This document shows positions 7,728 to 16,855 of a stretch of 64,000 bases of DNA, piece after piece. This stretch comes from an uncultured Granulosicoccus sp. (GTDB lineage Bacteria; Pseudomonadota; Gammaproteobacteria; Granulosicoccales; Granulosicoccaceae), in assembly GCA_947495035.1 (NCBI GenBank), contig CANLXI010000020.1, positions 1 through 64,000 on the forward strand, in the 5' to 3' direction. Below the pieces are notes generated by a model. That model was not told the origin of the DNA. It did no database searches and saw nothing but the letters and a program-made list of their open reading frames with translations. The position numbers and the translations under genes were made by a program. Within the stretch, counting starts at the first letter, position 1; the number at the start of each line of letters is the position of its first letter.

Positions 7728-10181
7728 ATGAGCGATATTGCAAGCCTCGCAAGCAATCGTATTACCTCCCAGATCGCACAGGCAGTAGAGGCCGGTGAAC
7801 ATCAGGTACGCGCGGCCATCGAACTGCTGGATGGTGGTGCCACGGTGCCCTTCATCTCTCGTTATCGCAAGGAGCTCACCGGTGGCCTCACGGATAACCA
7901 GCTCAGAACACTGGAAGAGCGCCTGGGGTATCTGCGTGAGCTTGATGATCGGCGCGCGACCATCATGGCGTCCATTGACGAGCAGGGCAAACTCGATGCC
8001 GCACTGCGGCAGAAGATTCATGACGCCGCCACCAAGGCCGAGCTGGAAGATCTCTACCTGCCGTACAAGAAGAAGCGCAGGACCAAGGGGCAGATTGCCA
8101 TCGAGGCCGGATTGCTGCCGCTGGCGGAATTGCTCTGGCAAGAGCCCATGGTGGACCCCGCCAGCGAAGCGGAAAAGTATCTGACCCCCTCACCGGAGGC
8201 CGATGACAAGGAAGCCATCAGAGATGCCAAGGCAGCACTGGATGGCGCTCGCGCCATTCTGATGGAGCGTTTTGCCGAAGATGCTTCCCTGATTGCACGA
8301 CTGCGCGAATTGCTGCAGAACCAGGGGTTTCTGTGTGCGTCTCTGGTCAAGGGGCAGGAGCAGGAAGGTGCCAATTTTCGTGACTATTTCGATCATCAGG
8401 AGGCGCTGGCACGGGTCCCCGGCCATCGCGCCCTTGCCATGTTTCGAGGGCGCACCGAAGGGGCCTTGTCGCTGAGTCTGCAACTGAAACAGGGCGATGA
8501 ATTCGGTGATGATGGTTGTGTCAACCTGGTGGGGTCGCATCTGGGCTTTCGTCATGAGGGACGCCCGGCGGATGACTGGCGCCAGCAGGTGGTGGCATGG
8601 ACCTGGAAGATCAAGTTGTCACTGCATCTGGAAACCGAGTTGCTCGGCGCATTGCGTGCCCGGGCCGATGCAGAGGCCATCAGCGTGTTTGCCGCCAATC
8701 TGCAGGACCTGTTGCTCGCAGCACCTGCCGGACCTCGGCCGACACTGGGACTGGATCCGGGTTATCGATCCGGCGTCAAGGTGACCGTCATTGATGCTAC
8801 CGGCAAGGTGGTCGATCACACCGCCATCTATCCACACAAGCCGCAACAGCAGTGGGCGCAATCGATGGCGACACTGGGCGCCCTGTGTACCAGACACTCG
8901 GTGGAGCTCATTGCGATCGGTAACGGCACCGCCAGTCGTGAAACCGAGAAGCTGGCCGATGAGCTCATTGCCGGCATGCGCAAGGGGGCTGCCGGGCAAT
9001 CTCGACTGATGACGAAGGTGGTCGTGTCCGAGGCCGGCGCCTCCGTCTATTCCGCATCGAAACAGGCCGAGGATGAGTTTCCGGATCTGGACGTGACCAT
9101 TCGCGGAGCCATCTCGATTGCCAGGCGTCTGCAGGATCCTCTGGCGGAACTGGTCAAGATCGATCCGAAGGCCATCGGCGTCGGTCAGTACCAGCACGAT
9201 GTCTCGCAGACCGCACTGGCCAAAAGCCTGGATGCCACCGTGGAAGATTGCGTGAACTCGGTTGGGGTGGATCTGGACACGGCCTCGGCAGCCTTGCTGT
9301 CGCGTGTGGCAGGCCTCACCCCCACACTGGCCAGCAACATCGTGGCCTATCGTGATGAGATGGGCAAGTTTTCCAGTCGCAAGGAATTGAAGAAGGTTCC
9401 GCGTCTCGGGCCCAAGGCCTTCGAGCAGGCGGCGGGCTTCCTGCGCATTCCCAATGGTCGCGACCCCCTGGATGCGTCCGGAGTACACCCTGAAGCCTAC
9501 CCGGTGGTTGAACGCATCATCAAGGACACCGGCAAATCGCTGGAACAACTGATTGGCGACACTGCTTATCTGAAGTCGCTCGATGCGGCAAAGTACACCG
9601 ATGAGCAATTCGGTCTGCCGACCGTGCAGGATATTCTCAAGGAACTGGAGAAACCGGGTCGCGATCCCCGGCCGGAATTCCGGGCAGTGCAATTTGCCGA
9701 GGGTGTCGAGAAGGTCAGCGATCTGGTTCCCAATCAGGTACTGGAAGGCAAGGTGACCAATGTGACTGCCTTCGGTGCCTTCGTCGATGTCGGTGTGCAT
9801 CAGGATGGCCTGGTCCATATTTCGGCACTCAGCGAGACCTACGTCAAGGATCCTCGGGATGTGGTCAAGGCCGGGGATATCGTCAAGGTCAAGGTCATGG
9901 CCGTCGATGTCGAACGACAGCGTATCGGGCTCTCCATGCGCCTGAGTGATGATGCGGAGAGCGCCGGTGGACGGCCCGCTGCACGTGATTCAGGGGCCCG
10001 CTCCGGTGAACGGAACCCGCGAGGCAGTCGATCCGGGCAGCGCCCGGACTCGCGTGATCGCCTTAACGGCGGTTCTTCTCAGGGACGTCAGAAGGGGGCC
10101 GGCAATTCGTTCAGCGGCAACAGCGAACAACCTTCGGCACTTGCCCTGTCTCTGAAGGCAGCTCTGGAAGGCAGCAAATAG
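7728..10181 (+). CDS. tex: Tex-family RNA-binding transcription accessory protein
   Basis: An 817-residue cytoplasmic nucleic-acid-binding protein of the Tex/YhgF family. Domains in order are the helical Tex N-terminal region (1 to about 200), a YqgF/RuvC-like fold starting near TLGLDPGYRSGVKVTVID (about 340-460), tandem helix-hairpin-helix motifs (about 490-560), and an S1 RNA-binding domain (about 655-725, GKVTNVTAFGAFVDVGV). After the S1 domain comes a low-complexity tail of about 80 residues rich in Arg, Gly and Ser, likely disordered. No clear Shine-Dalgarno precedes ATG 7728. A hairpin at 10213-10238 follows the gene. Confidence 0.96.
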   Translation: MSDIASLASNRITSQIAQAVEAGEHQVRAAIELLDGGATVPFISRYRKELTGGLTDNQLRTLEERLGYLRELDDRRATIMASIDEQGKLDAALRQKIHDAATKAELEDLYLPYKKKRRTKGQIAIEAGLLPLAELLWQEPMVDPASEAEKYLTPSPEADDKEAIRDAKAALDGARAILMERFAEDASLIARLRELLQNQGFLCASLVKGQEQEGANFRDYFDHQEALARVPGHRALAMFRGRTEGALSLSLQLKQGDEFGDDGCVNLVGSHLGFRHEGRPADDWRQQVVAWTWKIKLSLHLETELLGALRARADAEAISVFAANLQDLLLAAPAGPRPTLGLDPGYRSGVKVTVIDATGKVVDHTAIYPHKPQQQWAQSMATLGALCTRHSVELIAIGNGTASRETEKLADELIAGMRKGAAGQSRLMTKVVVSEAGASVYSASKQAEDEFPDLDVTIRGAISIARRLQDPLAELVKIDPKAIGVGQYQHDVSQTALAKSLDATVEDCVNSVGVDLDTASAALLSRVAGLTPTLASNIVAYRDEMGKFSSRKELKKVPRLGPKAFEQAAGFLRIPNGRDPLDASGVHPEAYPVVERIIKDTGKSLEQLIGDTAYLKSLDAAKYTDEQFGLPTVQDILKELEKPGRDPRPEFRAVQFAEGVEKVSDLVPNQVLEGKVTNVTAFGAFVDVGVHQDGLVHISALSETYVKDPRDVVKAGDIVKVKVMAVDVERQRIGLSMRLSDDAESAGGRPAARDSGARSGERNPRGSRSGQRPDSRDRLNGGSSQGRQKGAGNSFSGNSEQPSALALSLKAALEGSK

Positions 10182-10212
10182 TCTTCCGCGCAAGGCATCG
10201 GCGTTGCGAACG

Positions 10213-10238
10213 GGCCTGGCTGCAGATCCTGCCAGGCC
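10213..10238 (+). terminator. Possible terminator after tex
   Basis: Perfect 8-bp stem GGCCTGGC (10213-10220) with GCCAGGCC (10231-10238) and a 10-nt loop, 31 bp after the tex stop. The following bases TGTTATTCTG are only moderately T-rich, so termination efficiency is uncertain. Confidence 0.55.
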
Positions 10239-10364
10239 TGTTATTCTGTGAACTGGATTGCACTCCGGAGTCAGCAAAGTCGCAGTTTTCCCGAGTCGGC
10301 TCAACCCGTCAGTGAAGTCGCCGATTCCAGTTCACAGACAATTGCTGATGATTGAAACCTTCTG

Positions 10365-11315
10365 ATGACCGATTTCTATCGACTTGTGACACGCAGTGAC
10401 TTTGATGGACTAGTCTGCGCTGTCTTGCTGAAGCATCTGGACATGATCGATGATATCGAGTTTGTCCATCCCAAGGACATGCAGGACGGCAAGATCGAGA
10501 TCGGTCCGCGTGATATCACCACCAATCTGCCGTATGTGGCGGGCGCGCACATGGTGTTCGATCACCATGAATCGGAAACCCGTCGGAATGACACCAGTGT
10601 CGACAACTATGTCATCGACGCCGAGGCTCCGTCGGCGGCGCGTGTCGTCTGGAAGCATTTCGGGGGGCATGCCACCTTTCCCGAGAGCTGGGACGAAATG
10701 ATGGAAGCGGTTGACAAGGCCGACTCCGCGCAGTTCAGCATGCAGGAAGTGCTGGAACCCACGGGTTGGGAACTGCTCAACATGCTGATGGATTCACGTA
10801 CGGGTCTGGGCCGCTTTCGCGAGTTCCGCATTTCCAACTACGCGCTGATGATGTCCCTGATCGATTACTGCAAGGAATCCACCATCGACGAGATCCTCGC
10901 TCTGCCCGACGTACGCGAACGCATAGAACTGTACGAAGAGCACCAGGCCGCATTCAAGGAGCAGATTCTGCGTTGCAGTACGGTTCACGGCAATCTGGTC
11001 GTGCTGGATCTGCGCAATGAAGAGACCATTCATCCGGGCAGTCGATTCAGCATCTACGCACTGTTTCCACAATGCAATATCTCCATTCACCAACTGTGGG
11101 GTTTCCGCCAGCAGAACACGGTCTTCGCCACCGGCAAATCGATCTTCGATCGTAGTTGCAAGACACATGTCGGCGAGTTGATGCTGCGGTATGGCGGTGG
11201 CGGGCATGCTGCTGCCGGTACCTGTCAGATCGACAATGACAAGGCCGATGAGGTGTTGCAGGAGCTGATAACCACCATCAATGCCAATGAAATGGATCTG
11301 GCAAAAGCCAGTTGA
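10365..11315 (+). CDS. DHH family phosphoesterase
   Basis: A 316-residue DHH-superfamily hydrolase related to exopolyphosphatases and nanoRNase/pAp phosphatases, using two metal ions to cleave phosphodiester or phosphoanhydride bonds. Motif I is TRSDFDGLVCAVLL (9-22), the DHH motif is in MVFDHHESE (about 64-72), an Asp-containing motif VDKADSAQ follows, and the DHHA1-type substrate domain ends with YGGGGHAAAGTCQ. The substrate (oligoribonucleotide, pAp or polyphosphate) cannot be decided from sequence. The start is ATG 10365. A good terminator hairpin lies 18 bp downstream, so it is probably monocistronic. Confidence 0.88.
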   Translation: MTDFYRLVTRSDFDGLVCAVLLKHLDMIDDIEFVHPKDMQDGKIEIGPRDITTNLPYVAGAHMVFDHHESETRRNDTSVDNYVIDAEAPSAARVVWKHFGGHATFPESWDEMMEAVDKADSAQFSMQEVLEPTGWELLNMLMDSRTGLGRFREFRISNYALMMSLIDYCKESTIDEILALPDVRERIELYEEHQAAFKEQILRCSTVHGNLVVLDLRNEETIHPGSRFSIYALFPQCNISIHQLWGFRQQNTVFATGKSIFDRSCKTHVGELMLRYGGGGHAAAGTCQIDNDKADEVLQELITTINANEMDLAKAS

Positions 11316-11333
11316 TCTTGGTGCACGGTGTAG

Positions 11334-11358
11334 CCTGTTTCCACGGTGAAACAGGTTT
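11334..11358 (+). terminator. Hairpin terminator after DHH gene
   Basis: CCTGTTTC (11334-11341), a 6-nt loop, then GAAACAGG (11348-11355): a perfect 8-bp stem followed by TTT, placed 18 bp after the DHH phosphoesterase stop. Confidence 0.6.
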
Positions 11359-11562
11359 CGGCGTGCGGGTAGCGACTCACGGAACACAGAGTCATTGATC
11401 GCCAGCGGTGTTGCGGTCCCGATCGTACCCGCTTGTTACAATTCGACACAGAAACGTCACTTGCTTTTACCTTTCAGGCTGTTATTAAGTTTAGGTTAGC
11501 GGTTTCCCCGCTCGGTGCGCTCGGTGTACTCTGAGCGCTGAAACGCAAGTAGATACTCAGAC

Positions 11563-11829
11563 ATGTCTGTACAGACTCCGGCTCCATCCAACGACGAAGC
11601 AGAAAGCTGCTCCACGGTATTCCTGCGTAGCGAGCCGGTGGAGCTGTACAAGATCCTCAAGTTCGAAGGGCTTGCGGCAAGTGGGGCCGAAGCCAAGCTG
11701 CTGATTGACGAGGGACTGGTGCAGGTCAATGGCGAAGACGAATTCCGTCGGCGTCGCAAGATCGTGAACAACGACCGCATTCACTTCGATGGCCGCCTGT
11801 ATCGAGTCGTTACCGATGCCGACGGTTGA
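11563..11829 (+). CDS. S4-domain RNA-binding protein (YbcJ-like)
   Basis: An 88-residue protein consisting mainly of one S4 RNA-binding fold: ELYKILKFEGLAASGAEAK and LIDEGLVQVNGEDEFRRRRK form the characteristic helix-turn-strand surface, with basic residues at the end. It resembles the small YbcJ/COG2501 group, whose role is probably rRNA or tRNA contact. Its last bases overlap the next gene by 14 bp if that gene starts at ATG 11816, which suggests translational coupling with the sensor kinase, an unusual pairing. Confidence 0.88.
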   Translation: MSVQTPAPSNDEAESCSTVFLRSEPVELYKILKFEGLAASGAEAKLLIDEGLVQVNGEDEFRRRRKIVNNDRIHFDGRLYRVVTDADG

Positions 11830-13708
11830 CGCTCAGAGCGAGCTTGTCGGGAGGCCCTTGCCAGTATGGCAACAGCGGGAGCAGGGCACCCAGATCGACA
11901 AGTTCATCTTGCTGTGCAGCAACCTTGTCTGGATCATCTCCGGGTCGGTGCTGGCAGCGCTGGCGCTGTTCGTGGCCTTGCATGATCAGTTGCCCCTGCA
12001 CTTCCGGCTGACCTGGCTGATCGTGGTTCTGACGATCAGCGCCGTGAGGTTCAGGTGTCTGCGACACTGGAACCAGACAAGCACCACGGCGGAGAATGTC
12101 AAGGGACGCATTGTGCTTGCCACCTTGTTGTCGTTCTCCTTTGCCTGCTGTTTCGGTGTCATCTCGTTCTTTGCTGTCTCCGAGAACGACCCTCTGGGAA
12201 ATCTGCTGGTCGTCATGATGGTTACCGGGCTGGTGGCCAGTGCAACCGCGGCGGTGGTTCATCTGTTGCCGATGTACGTCATGTACATCTTTCCCATCAT
12301 GCTGCCGGTGGCGTATCGCTTTTCCGGGTTCGAACAGGTTGGATACCACTGGATTGCCGGTCTGATTCTGCTCTATCTCTTCATCACGCTGGGTATCTCT
12401 CGCAGTATCCGCGGATCGATCGTGCAGTCGATCAACATGCGATACGAGAACCAGAACCTGCTGGAAAGTCTGCGTGAACAGAAGCAGCGGGCAGAGGCTG
12501 CGCTGGAGCTGGCAGAGCAGGCCAATCACGCCAAATCGAAATTTCTGGCCGCCGCAAGCCATGATCTGCGCCAGCCACTGCACTCGCTGCGTCTGTTCAC
12601 GGCCACACTGGAATTGCAGACCCGCGATACGCAGCACAAGACGCTGGTATCGCAGATCGATTCATCGGTGAAATCTCTGGAAGATCTGTTCAATGCCTTG
12701 CTGGATATCTCCAAACTCGATGCCGGCACCTTGTCTGTCGAAAAGAAGGATATCTATCTTGACAGTCTGCTTGCGCAGATCGAAGGGGAATTCAAGCCGC
12801 TTGCTGCGGAGAAGCAGCTGTTTTTCGATGTGGAGCTGGCTGACCATGTGATCTTCACGGATGCATTGTTGCTGGAACGCCTGATCCGCAACCTGGCCAG
12901 TAACGCCATACGCTATACCGAGGAAGGCGGGGTGGTGCTGAGCACCCGGGTGGAAAGAGGTCGTGTCTGGTTGTCCATCGAGGATACCGGGGTTGGCATT
13001 CCGGAGGCAGACAGAAAGCGGATTTTCGAGGAATTCGTGCAATTGGGCAATGTCGAGCGGGACAGGAACCAGGGTATCGGCCTGGGCTTGTCGATCGTCA
13101 AGCGACTGGCCGCTCTGTTGAGCGTGGAAATCCGCACGGAATCCACAGACGGAGGCGGCGCACGATTTCTGGTCGGCATGCCTCTGGGTGATCGCTCGAA
13201 GTGTCAATATCTGCCTGTCGGCTTTGTGGAAACGCCTGGCGAGCAGGTAGATTCCCTGTTCGTTCTGGTCATCGATGATGAAGAGGAAGTCTGCCTGGCG
13301 ATAGAGGGCTTGCTCGAGACCTGGGGATGCATTGTCATGACCGCCGTTTCCGGTGACGCTGCCTTGCAGCAACTGGATGAAATCGGTGAGATGCCGGACG
13401 TTGTCATCAGTGACTACCGCCTGCGGCAGGGAGAGACCGGTGGCGATGTCATCCGGCGCATCCGCGAGCATCTTCAGACCGAGATTCCAGCCATCATCCT
13501 GACCGGGGATATTGCCCCCGAGCGATTGAAGGACATCAAGCTGCTCGGTTACCCGATGCTGCACAAACCCTGCGAACCCGATATGCTGAGAAAACTGTTG
13601 GCAAGTGCAGCCTCCTCCAGAGTGTTGCCCGCGTCCAATGATCCTCGAGAACCGGAGGACGACAATGACTCTGTGCAGGGGACATCAATCCGGGTTGGTG
13701 AACGCTGA
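11816..13708 (+). CDS. Membrane hybrid histidine kinase with C-terminal receiver
   Basis: A 630-residue inner-membrane sensor kinase. The first 200 residues hold about six hydrophobic segments without a recognised ligand-binding domain. A short coiled coil leads to HisKA with the phospho-acceptor His249 in AASHDLRQPLHSLRLF. The HATPase domain shows NLASNAIRYTEEGG, DTGVGIPEADRKRIFEEF and GIGLGLSIVKRL. A receiver domain follows with DDEEE and phospho-acceptor Asp533 in VVISDYRL. The chosen start, ATG 11816, overlaps the S4 gene by 14 bp; ATG 11789 is an alternative. An ABC exporter begins 52 bp after its stop, so it may sense stress relevant to that exporter. No separate DNA-binding regulator lies next to it. 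Confidence 0.93.
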   Translation: MPTVDAQSELVGRPLPVWQQREQGTQIDKFILLCSNLVWIISGSVLAALALFVALHDQLPLHFRLTWLIVVLTISAVRFRCLRHWNQTSTTAENVKGRIVLATLLSFSFACCFGVISFFAVSENDPLGNLLVVMMVTGLVASATAAVVHLLPMYVMYIFPIMLPVAYRFSGFEQVGYHWIAGLILLYLFITLGISRSIRGSIVQSINMRYENQNLLESLREQKQRAEAALELAEQANHAKSKFLAAASHDLRQPLHSLRLFTATLELQTRDTQHKTLVSQIDSSVKSLEDLFNALLDISKLDAGTLSVEKKDIYLDSLLAQIEGEFKPLAAEKQLFFDVELADHVIFTDALLLERLIRNLASNAIRYTEEGGVVLSTRVERGRVWLSIEDTGVGIPEADRKRIFEEFVQLGNVERDRNQGIGLGLSIVKRLAALLSVEIRTESTDGGGARFLVGMPLGDRSKCQYLPVGFVETPGEQVDSLFVLVIDDEEEVCLAIEGLLETWGCIVMTAVSGDAALQQLDEIGEMPDVVISDYRLRQGETGGDVIRRIREHLQTEIPAIILTGDIAPERLKDIKLLGYPMLHKPCEPDMLRKLLASAASSRVLPASNDPREPEDDNDSVQGTSIRVGER

Positions 13709-13760
13709 CGACAGTGCCAGCCAGGCAACGGCATCCCGCCACAACCCCGGGAGTGCCGAC

Positions 13761-14489
13761 ATGCAGGCAGCAGGACATGCACGGCATTCGCTGATCTATC
13801 GGGTATCGGGCCTGAGCAAGACCTATGGTGAGGGTCGCTCGGTGGTGCATGCCTTGCGTGGTGTCGATCTGGATATCCCCCAGGGCGAGATTGTCGTGCT
13901 GCTGGGGCCTTCAGGCAGTGGCAAATCAACGCTACTCAACATCATCGGCGGACTGGATCGGCCAAGCCAGGGCAGCGTTCATTTTCACGATCGGAATCTG
14001 AGCGATATGACCGATGCTCAGCTGACGCGGTACCGGCGCGAGCATATCGGCTTCGTCTTTCAGTTTTACAACCTGATGCCCAGCCTGACGGCCAGAGAGA
14101 ATGTCGAGCTGGTTACCGAAATCGCTCGTGATCCCATGGATCCTGATGAGGCCCTGGCCATGGTCGGTCTTGAAGCACGAGTCGATCATTTCCCCTCACA
14201 GCTCTCTGGCGGTGAACAACAACGAGTTGCCATTGCCCGCGCCGTTGCCAAGCAACCGGCAGTACTGTTCTGTGATGAACCGACCGGTGCTCTGGACAGC
14301 AAGACCGGGAGGGCGGTACTGCAGGTGTTGCAGGAGGTCAACGAATCACTGGGAACTACCGTTCTCATCGTCACTCACGCCGCTTCGCAGGCAGCAATGG
14401 CCGATCGGGTGATCCATTTTTCCGATGGAGGTGTCCGTGAAATCATTCTGAATGCAGACAGGTCCTCGCCCGATCAGATCGAGTGGTGA
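13761..14489 (+). CDS. ABC exporter ATP-binding subunit (LolD/MacB/DevA type)
   Basis: A 242-residue ATPase driving the adjacent FtsX-type permease. It has Walker A LLGPSGSGKSTLLN, the signature LSGGEQQRVAIARA, Walker B AVLFCDEPTGALDS and an H-loop His in LIVTHAAS. The start at ATG 13761 (MQAAGHARHS) is favoured by a GGGAG site 7 nt upstream. The frame is open back to 13605, but that part overlaps the kinase gene. Its stop overlaps the GTG start of the permease, a typical coupled arrangement. Confidence 0.93.
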   Translation: MQAAGHARHSLIYRVSGLSKTYGEGRSVVHALRGVDLDIPQGEIVVLLGPSGSGKSTLLNIIGGLDRPSQGSVHFHDRNLSDMTDAQLTRYRREHIGFVFQFYNLMPSLTARENVELVTEIARDPMDPDEALAMVGLEARVDHFPSQLSGGEQQRVAIARAVAKQPAVLFCDEPTGALDSKTGRAVLQVLQEVNESLGTTVLIVTHAASQAAMADRVIHFSDGGVREIILNADRSSPDQIEW

Positions 14490-16849
14490 ACCCGCTTGAT
14501 CGCAAGCTGCTGCGTGATCTGCGGCGCATGCGAGGTCAGGTTCTGGCCATCGGCATGGTCATCGCCATGGGGGTGATGATGCTGGTCATGATGAGTGGCC
14601 TTGTCTCCTCGTTGACCGAGACGCGAGCAGCCTATTACGAGCGCTACCGTCTGGCGGACATCTTTGCGCCTGTCACCCGGGCACCTGAGGCAATACTGGC
14701 AAGGCTTGCATCGATTGATGGCGTGGCCTCGGTCGAAGGCAGGGTCATTGGTGCTGGTCTGGTCAATCCTGAGGGCTCGGACCTGCCGGTGCAGGTACGC
14801 GCAGTGTCGCTTCCGGACTCTGGTGACCCCGGACTCAACGACATCTACCTGACTGACGGGCGGCGTCAGGACAGTCACCGACGCGACGAAATCCTGCTGT
14901 TGCGCAACTTTGCGCAGGCATGGGGCTTGCGTCCGGGTGATCAGCTGTCAGTCACCCTGAATGGTCTTCGGCGTACTCTGCGTATTGCCGGGCTTGCAGA
15001 ATCTCCCGAGTTTCTCTACACCCCGGCCCCGAGTGAGCTGGTGCCTGATGATGCCCGATTCGCTGTTATCTGGATGAGCCATGCAGCAATGGCTGCCACC
15101 TTCGACATGCAGGGAGCCATCAACGAGGTGCTCCTGGCGTTGTCACGGGGAGCGAAGCAAGCAGCCGTGCTGGCGGCGGTGGATCGCATGCTGGCGCCTC
15201 ATGGCGGCTCGGGGGCCTATCCGCTCGCCGATCAGGTGTCGAATCGCTTCATCACGGAGGAGATCGAAGGTCTGTCTGCGGCAGCCGTGGGCGTACCACC
15301 GATCTTCATGGCGGTTGCCGCCTTTCTGCTTTATATCGTCATCAGCAGAATGGTACATGCCGAGCGAACAGAGATCGGCCTGATGAAGGCATTCGGCTAC
15401 AGCAACACAGAAGTCGCCTTGCATTATCTGAAGATGGTCATGCTCATCGCTTCGGGTGGCGCATTGCTGGGCTGTATTCTGGGTATTGTCGCCGGGCGCG
15501 CGATGATTCAGGTGTACGCGGCCTATTACCAGTTTCCGTTTCTGGTCTTTCAGCTTGAACCGTCTTCTTTTGTTGCCGGCATCGGTGTTGCATTGGCGGC
15601 CGCTGTCAGTGGCGGGCTGCTGGTTCTGCGTCAGGTATTCGCTCTGACGCCAGCCAGTGCCATGCAGGCGGCTGCACCGCAGGATTTCAGTCGAGCAGGG
15701 CGCTTTGGCGGGACATTGAACCGCCTGCTCGACCAACCCACTCGAATGGTCTGGCGTCGTGTCAGTCGACAACCGGGTCGTATGGCAGGGGCGGTTTTGG
15801 GCATTGCCTGCGGTATGGCCCTTTCCCTGTCCATGCTGACGATGCTTGCAGGATTCGATCGTACCATTCAGCTGGCTTTCGGCGTGGTGGACCGTAGCGA
15901 TATCACGGTCACTTTCATTCACCCGTTGTCCGACACCTCGCTTCACGAACTGCAACGTCTGCCAGGCGTGCTGCAGGTTCAGGCGATGAGGACCGTGTCT
16001 GCCACCTTGCGACATGGTCTGTACAGCTATCGTGGTGCCATCGAGGGTATTCCGGCAGAGGCCAGCCTGTACCGGGCGGTCGATAGCAATCTTGCAGGTA
16101 TCATCATGCAGCCTGGTGGCATCACCCTGTCCCGTTCACTGGCTGATTGGCTTCATGTTGCCCCCGGTGACACCCTGACGGTTGAGGTGCGAGATGCTCA
16201 CCAAGCTGTGTTGCAACTGCCTGTGACGGGAATAGCAGAGAGTCTGTTGGGTTCGCCGGCGTATATGGATCTGAATGCCCTGAATCGAGCCCTGCGTGAG
16301 CCGCATCGAGTCTCCGGTGCCTATCTGAGCATCGATGCCATGGCAGCTGCATCGATTTACCGAGCCTTGCGTGATCTGCCCTCGGTTGCCGGTGTCAGTC
16401 GTCAGGCGGACGCCAGTCTGGCCTTCAGGAAACTGATGGACTCGGGGGCAGGTGCCATTCGTTATGTGATGGGGGCCATCGCCTTTGTCATCACCTTCGG
16501 CATCGTGTACAACACGGCACGCATCGCCCACGCCGAACGAGCCCACGATCTGGCCAGCCTGCGTGTTCTCGGCTTCACTCGCGCGGAAGTCGCTTTCGTT
16601 CTTCTGGGTGAGCTGCTTGTAGTGACGCTGGCAGCGCTGCCGCTGGGTGCCATACTGGGCTTTTACCTGTCATTCGGCATTGCAGCCGGTTTTTCCACGG
16701 ATCTCTACCAGATACCTGTTGTCGTGGATCCGGGCAGTCATGGTTTTGCAATCCTTGTCGTGATCACTGCGGCCGTCACATCCGGCTGGCTGGTGAAGCG
16801 GGATATCGACCGCATCGACATGGTGTCGGCATTGAAAACGAAGGAGTAG
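14483..16849 (+). CDS. FtsX-like ABC permease (DevC/MacB type)
   Basis: A 788-residue inner-membrane permease with two FtsX modules. A transmembrane helix near residues 17-40 is followed by a periplasmic domain of about 220 residues. Three helices span about 265-385. A linking helix is near 435-455, a second periplasmic domain follows, and three more helices span about 655-780. This ten-helix layout is usual for mechanotransmission-type transporters that move lipids, lipoproteins or peptides. The start is GTG 14483 (or GTG 14486), overlapping the ATPase gene. A membrane fusion protein starts 7 bp downstream, completing a DevBCA-like exporter. Confidence 0.92.
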   Translation: MVNPLDRKLLRDLRRMRGQVLAIGMVIAMGVMMLVMMSGLVSSLTETRAAYYERYRLADIFAPVTRAPEAILARLASIDGVASVEGRVIGAGLVNPEGSDLPVQVRAVSLPDSGDPGLNDIYLTDGRRQDSHRRDEILLLRNFAQAWGLRPGDQLSVTLNGLRRTLRIAGLAESPEFLYTPAPSELVPDDARFAVIWMSHAAMAATFDMQGAINEVLLALSRGAKQAAVLAAVDRMLAPHGGSGAYPLADQVSNRFITEEIEGLSAAAVGVPPIFMAVAAFLLYIVISRMVHAERTEIGLMKAFGYSNTEVALHYLKMVMLIASGGALLGCILGIVAGRAMIQVYAAYYQFPFLVFQLEPSSFVAGIGVALAAAVSGGLLVLRQVFALTPASAMQAAAPQDFSRAGRFGGTLNRLLDQPTRMVWRRVSRQPGRMAGAVLGIACGMALSLSMLTMLAGFDRTIQLAFGVVDRSDITVTFIHPLSDTSLHELQRLPGVLQVQAMRTVSATLRHGLYSYRGAIEGIPAEASLYRAVDSNLAGIIMQPGGITLSRSLADWLHVAPGDTLTVEVRDAHQAVLQLPVTGIAESLLGSPAYMDLNALNRALREPHRVSGAYLSIDAMAAASIYRALRDLPSVAGVSRQADASLAFRKLMDSGAGAIRYVMGAIAFVITFGIVYNTARIAHAERAHDLASLRVLGFTRAEVAFVLLGELLVVTLAALPLGAILGFYLSFGIAAGFSTDLYQIPVVVDPGSHGFAILVVITAAVTSGWLVKRDIDRIDMVSALKTKE

Positions 16850-16855
16850 AGCGCC

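Noticed and set aside
8619..9818. A 399-codon minus-strand frame
   Set aside because: It is antisense to tex and shows only codon-bias shadow composition.
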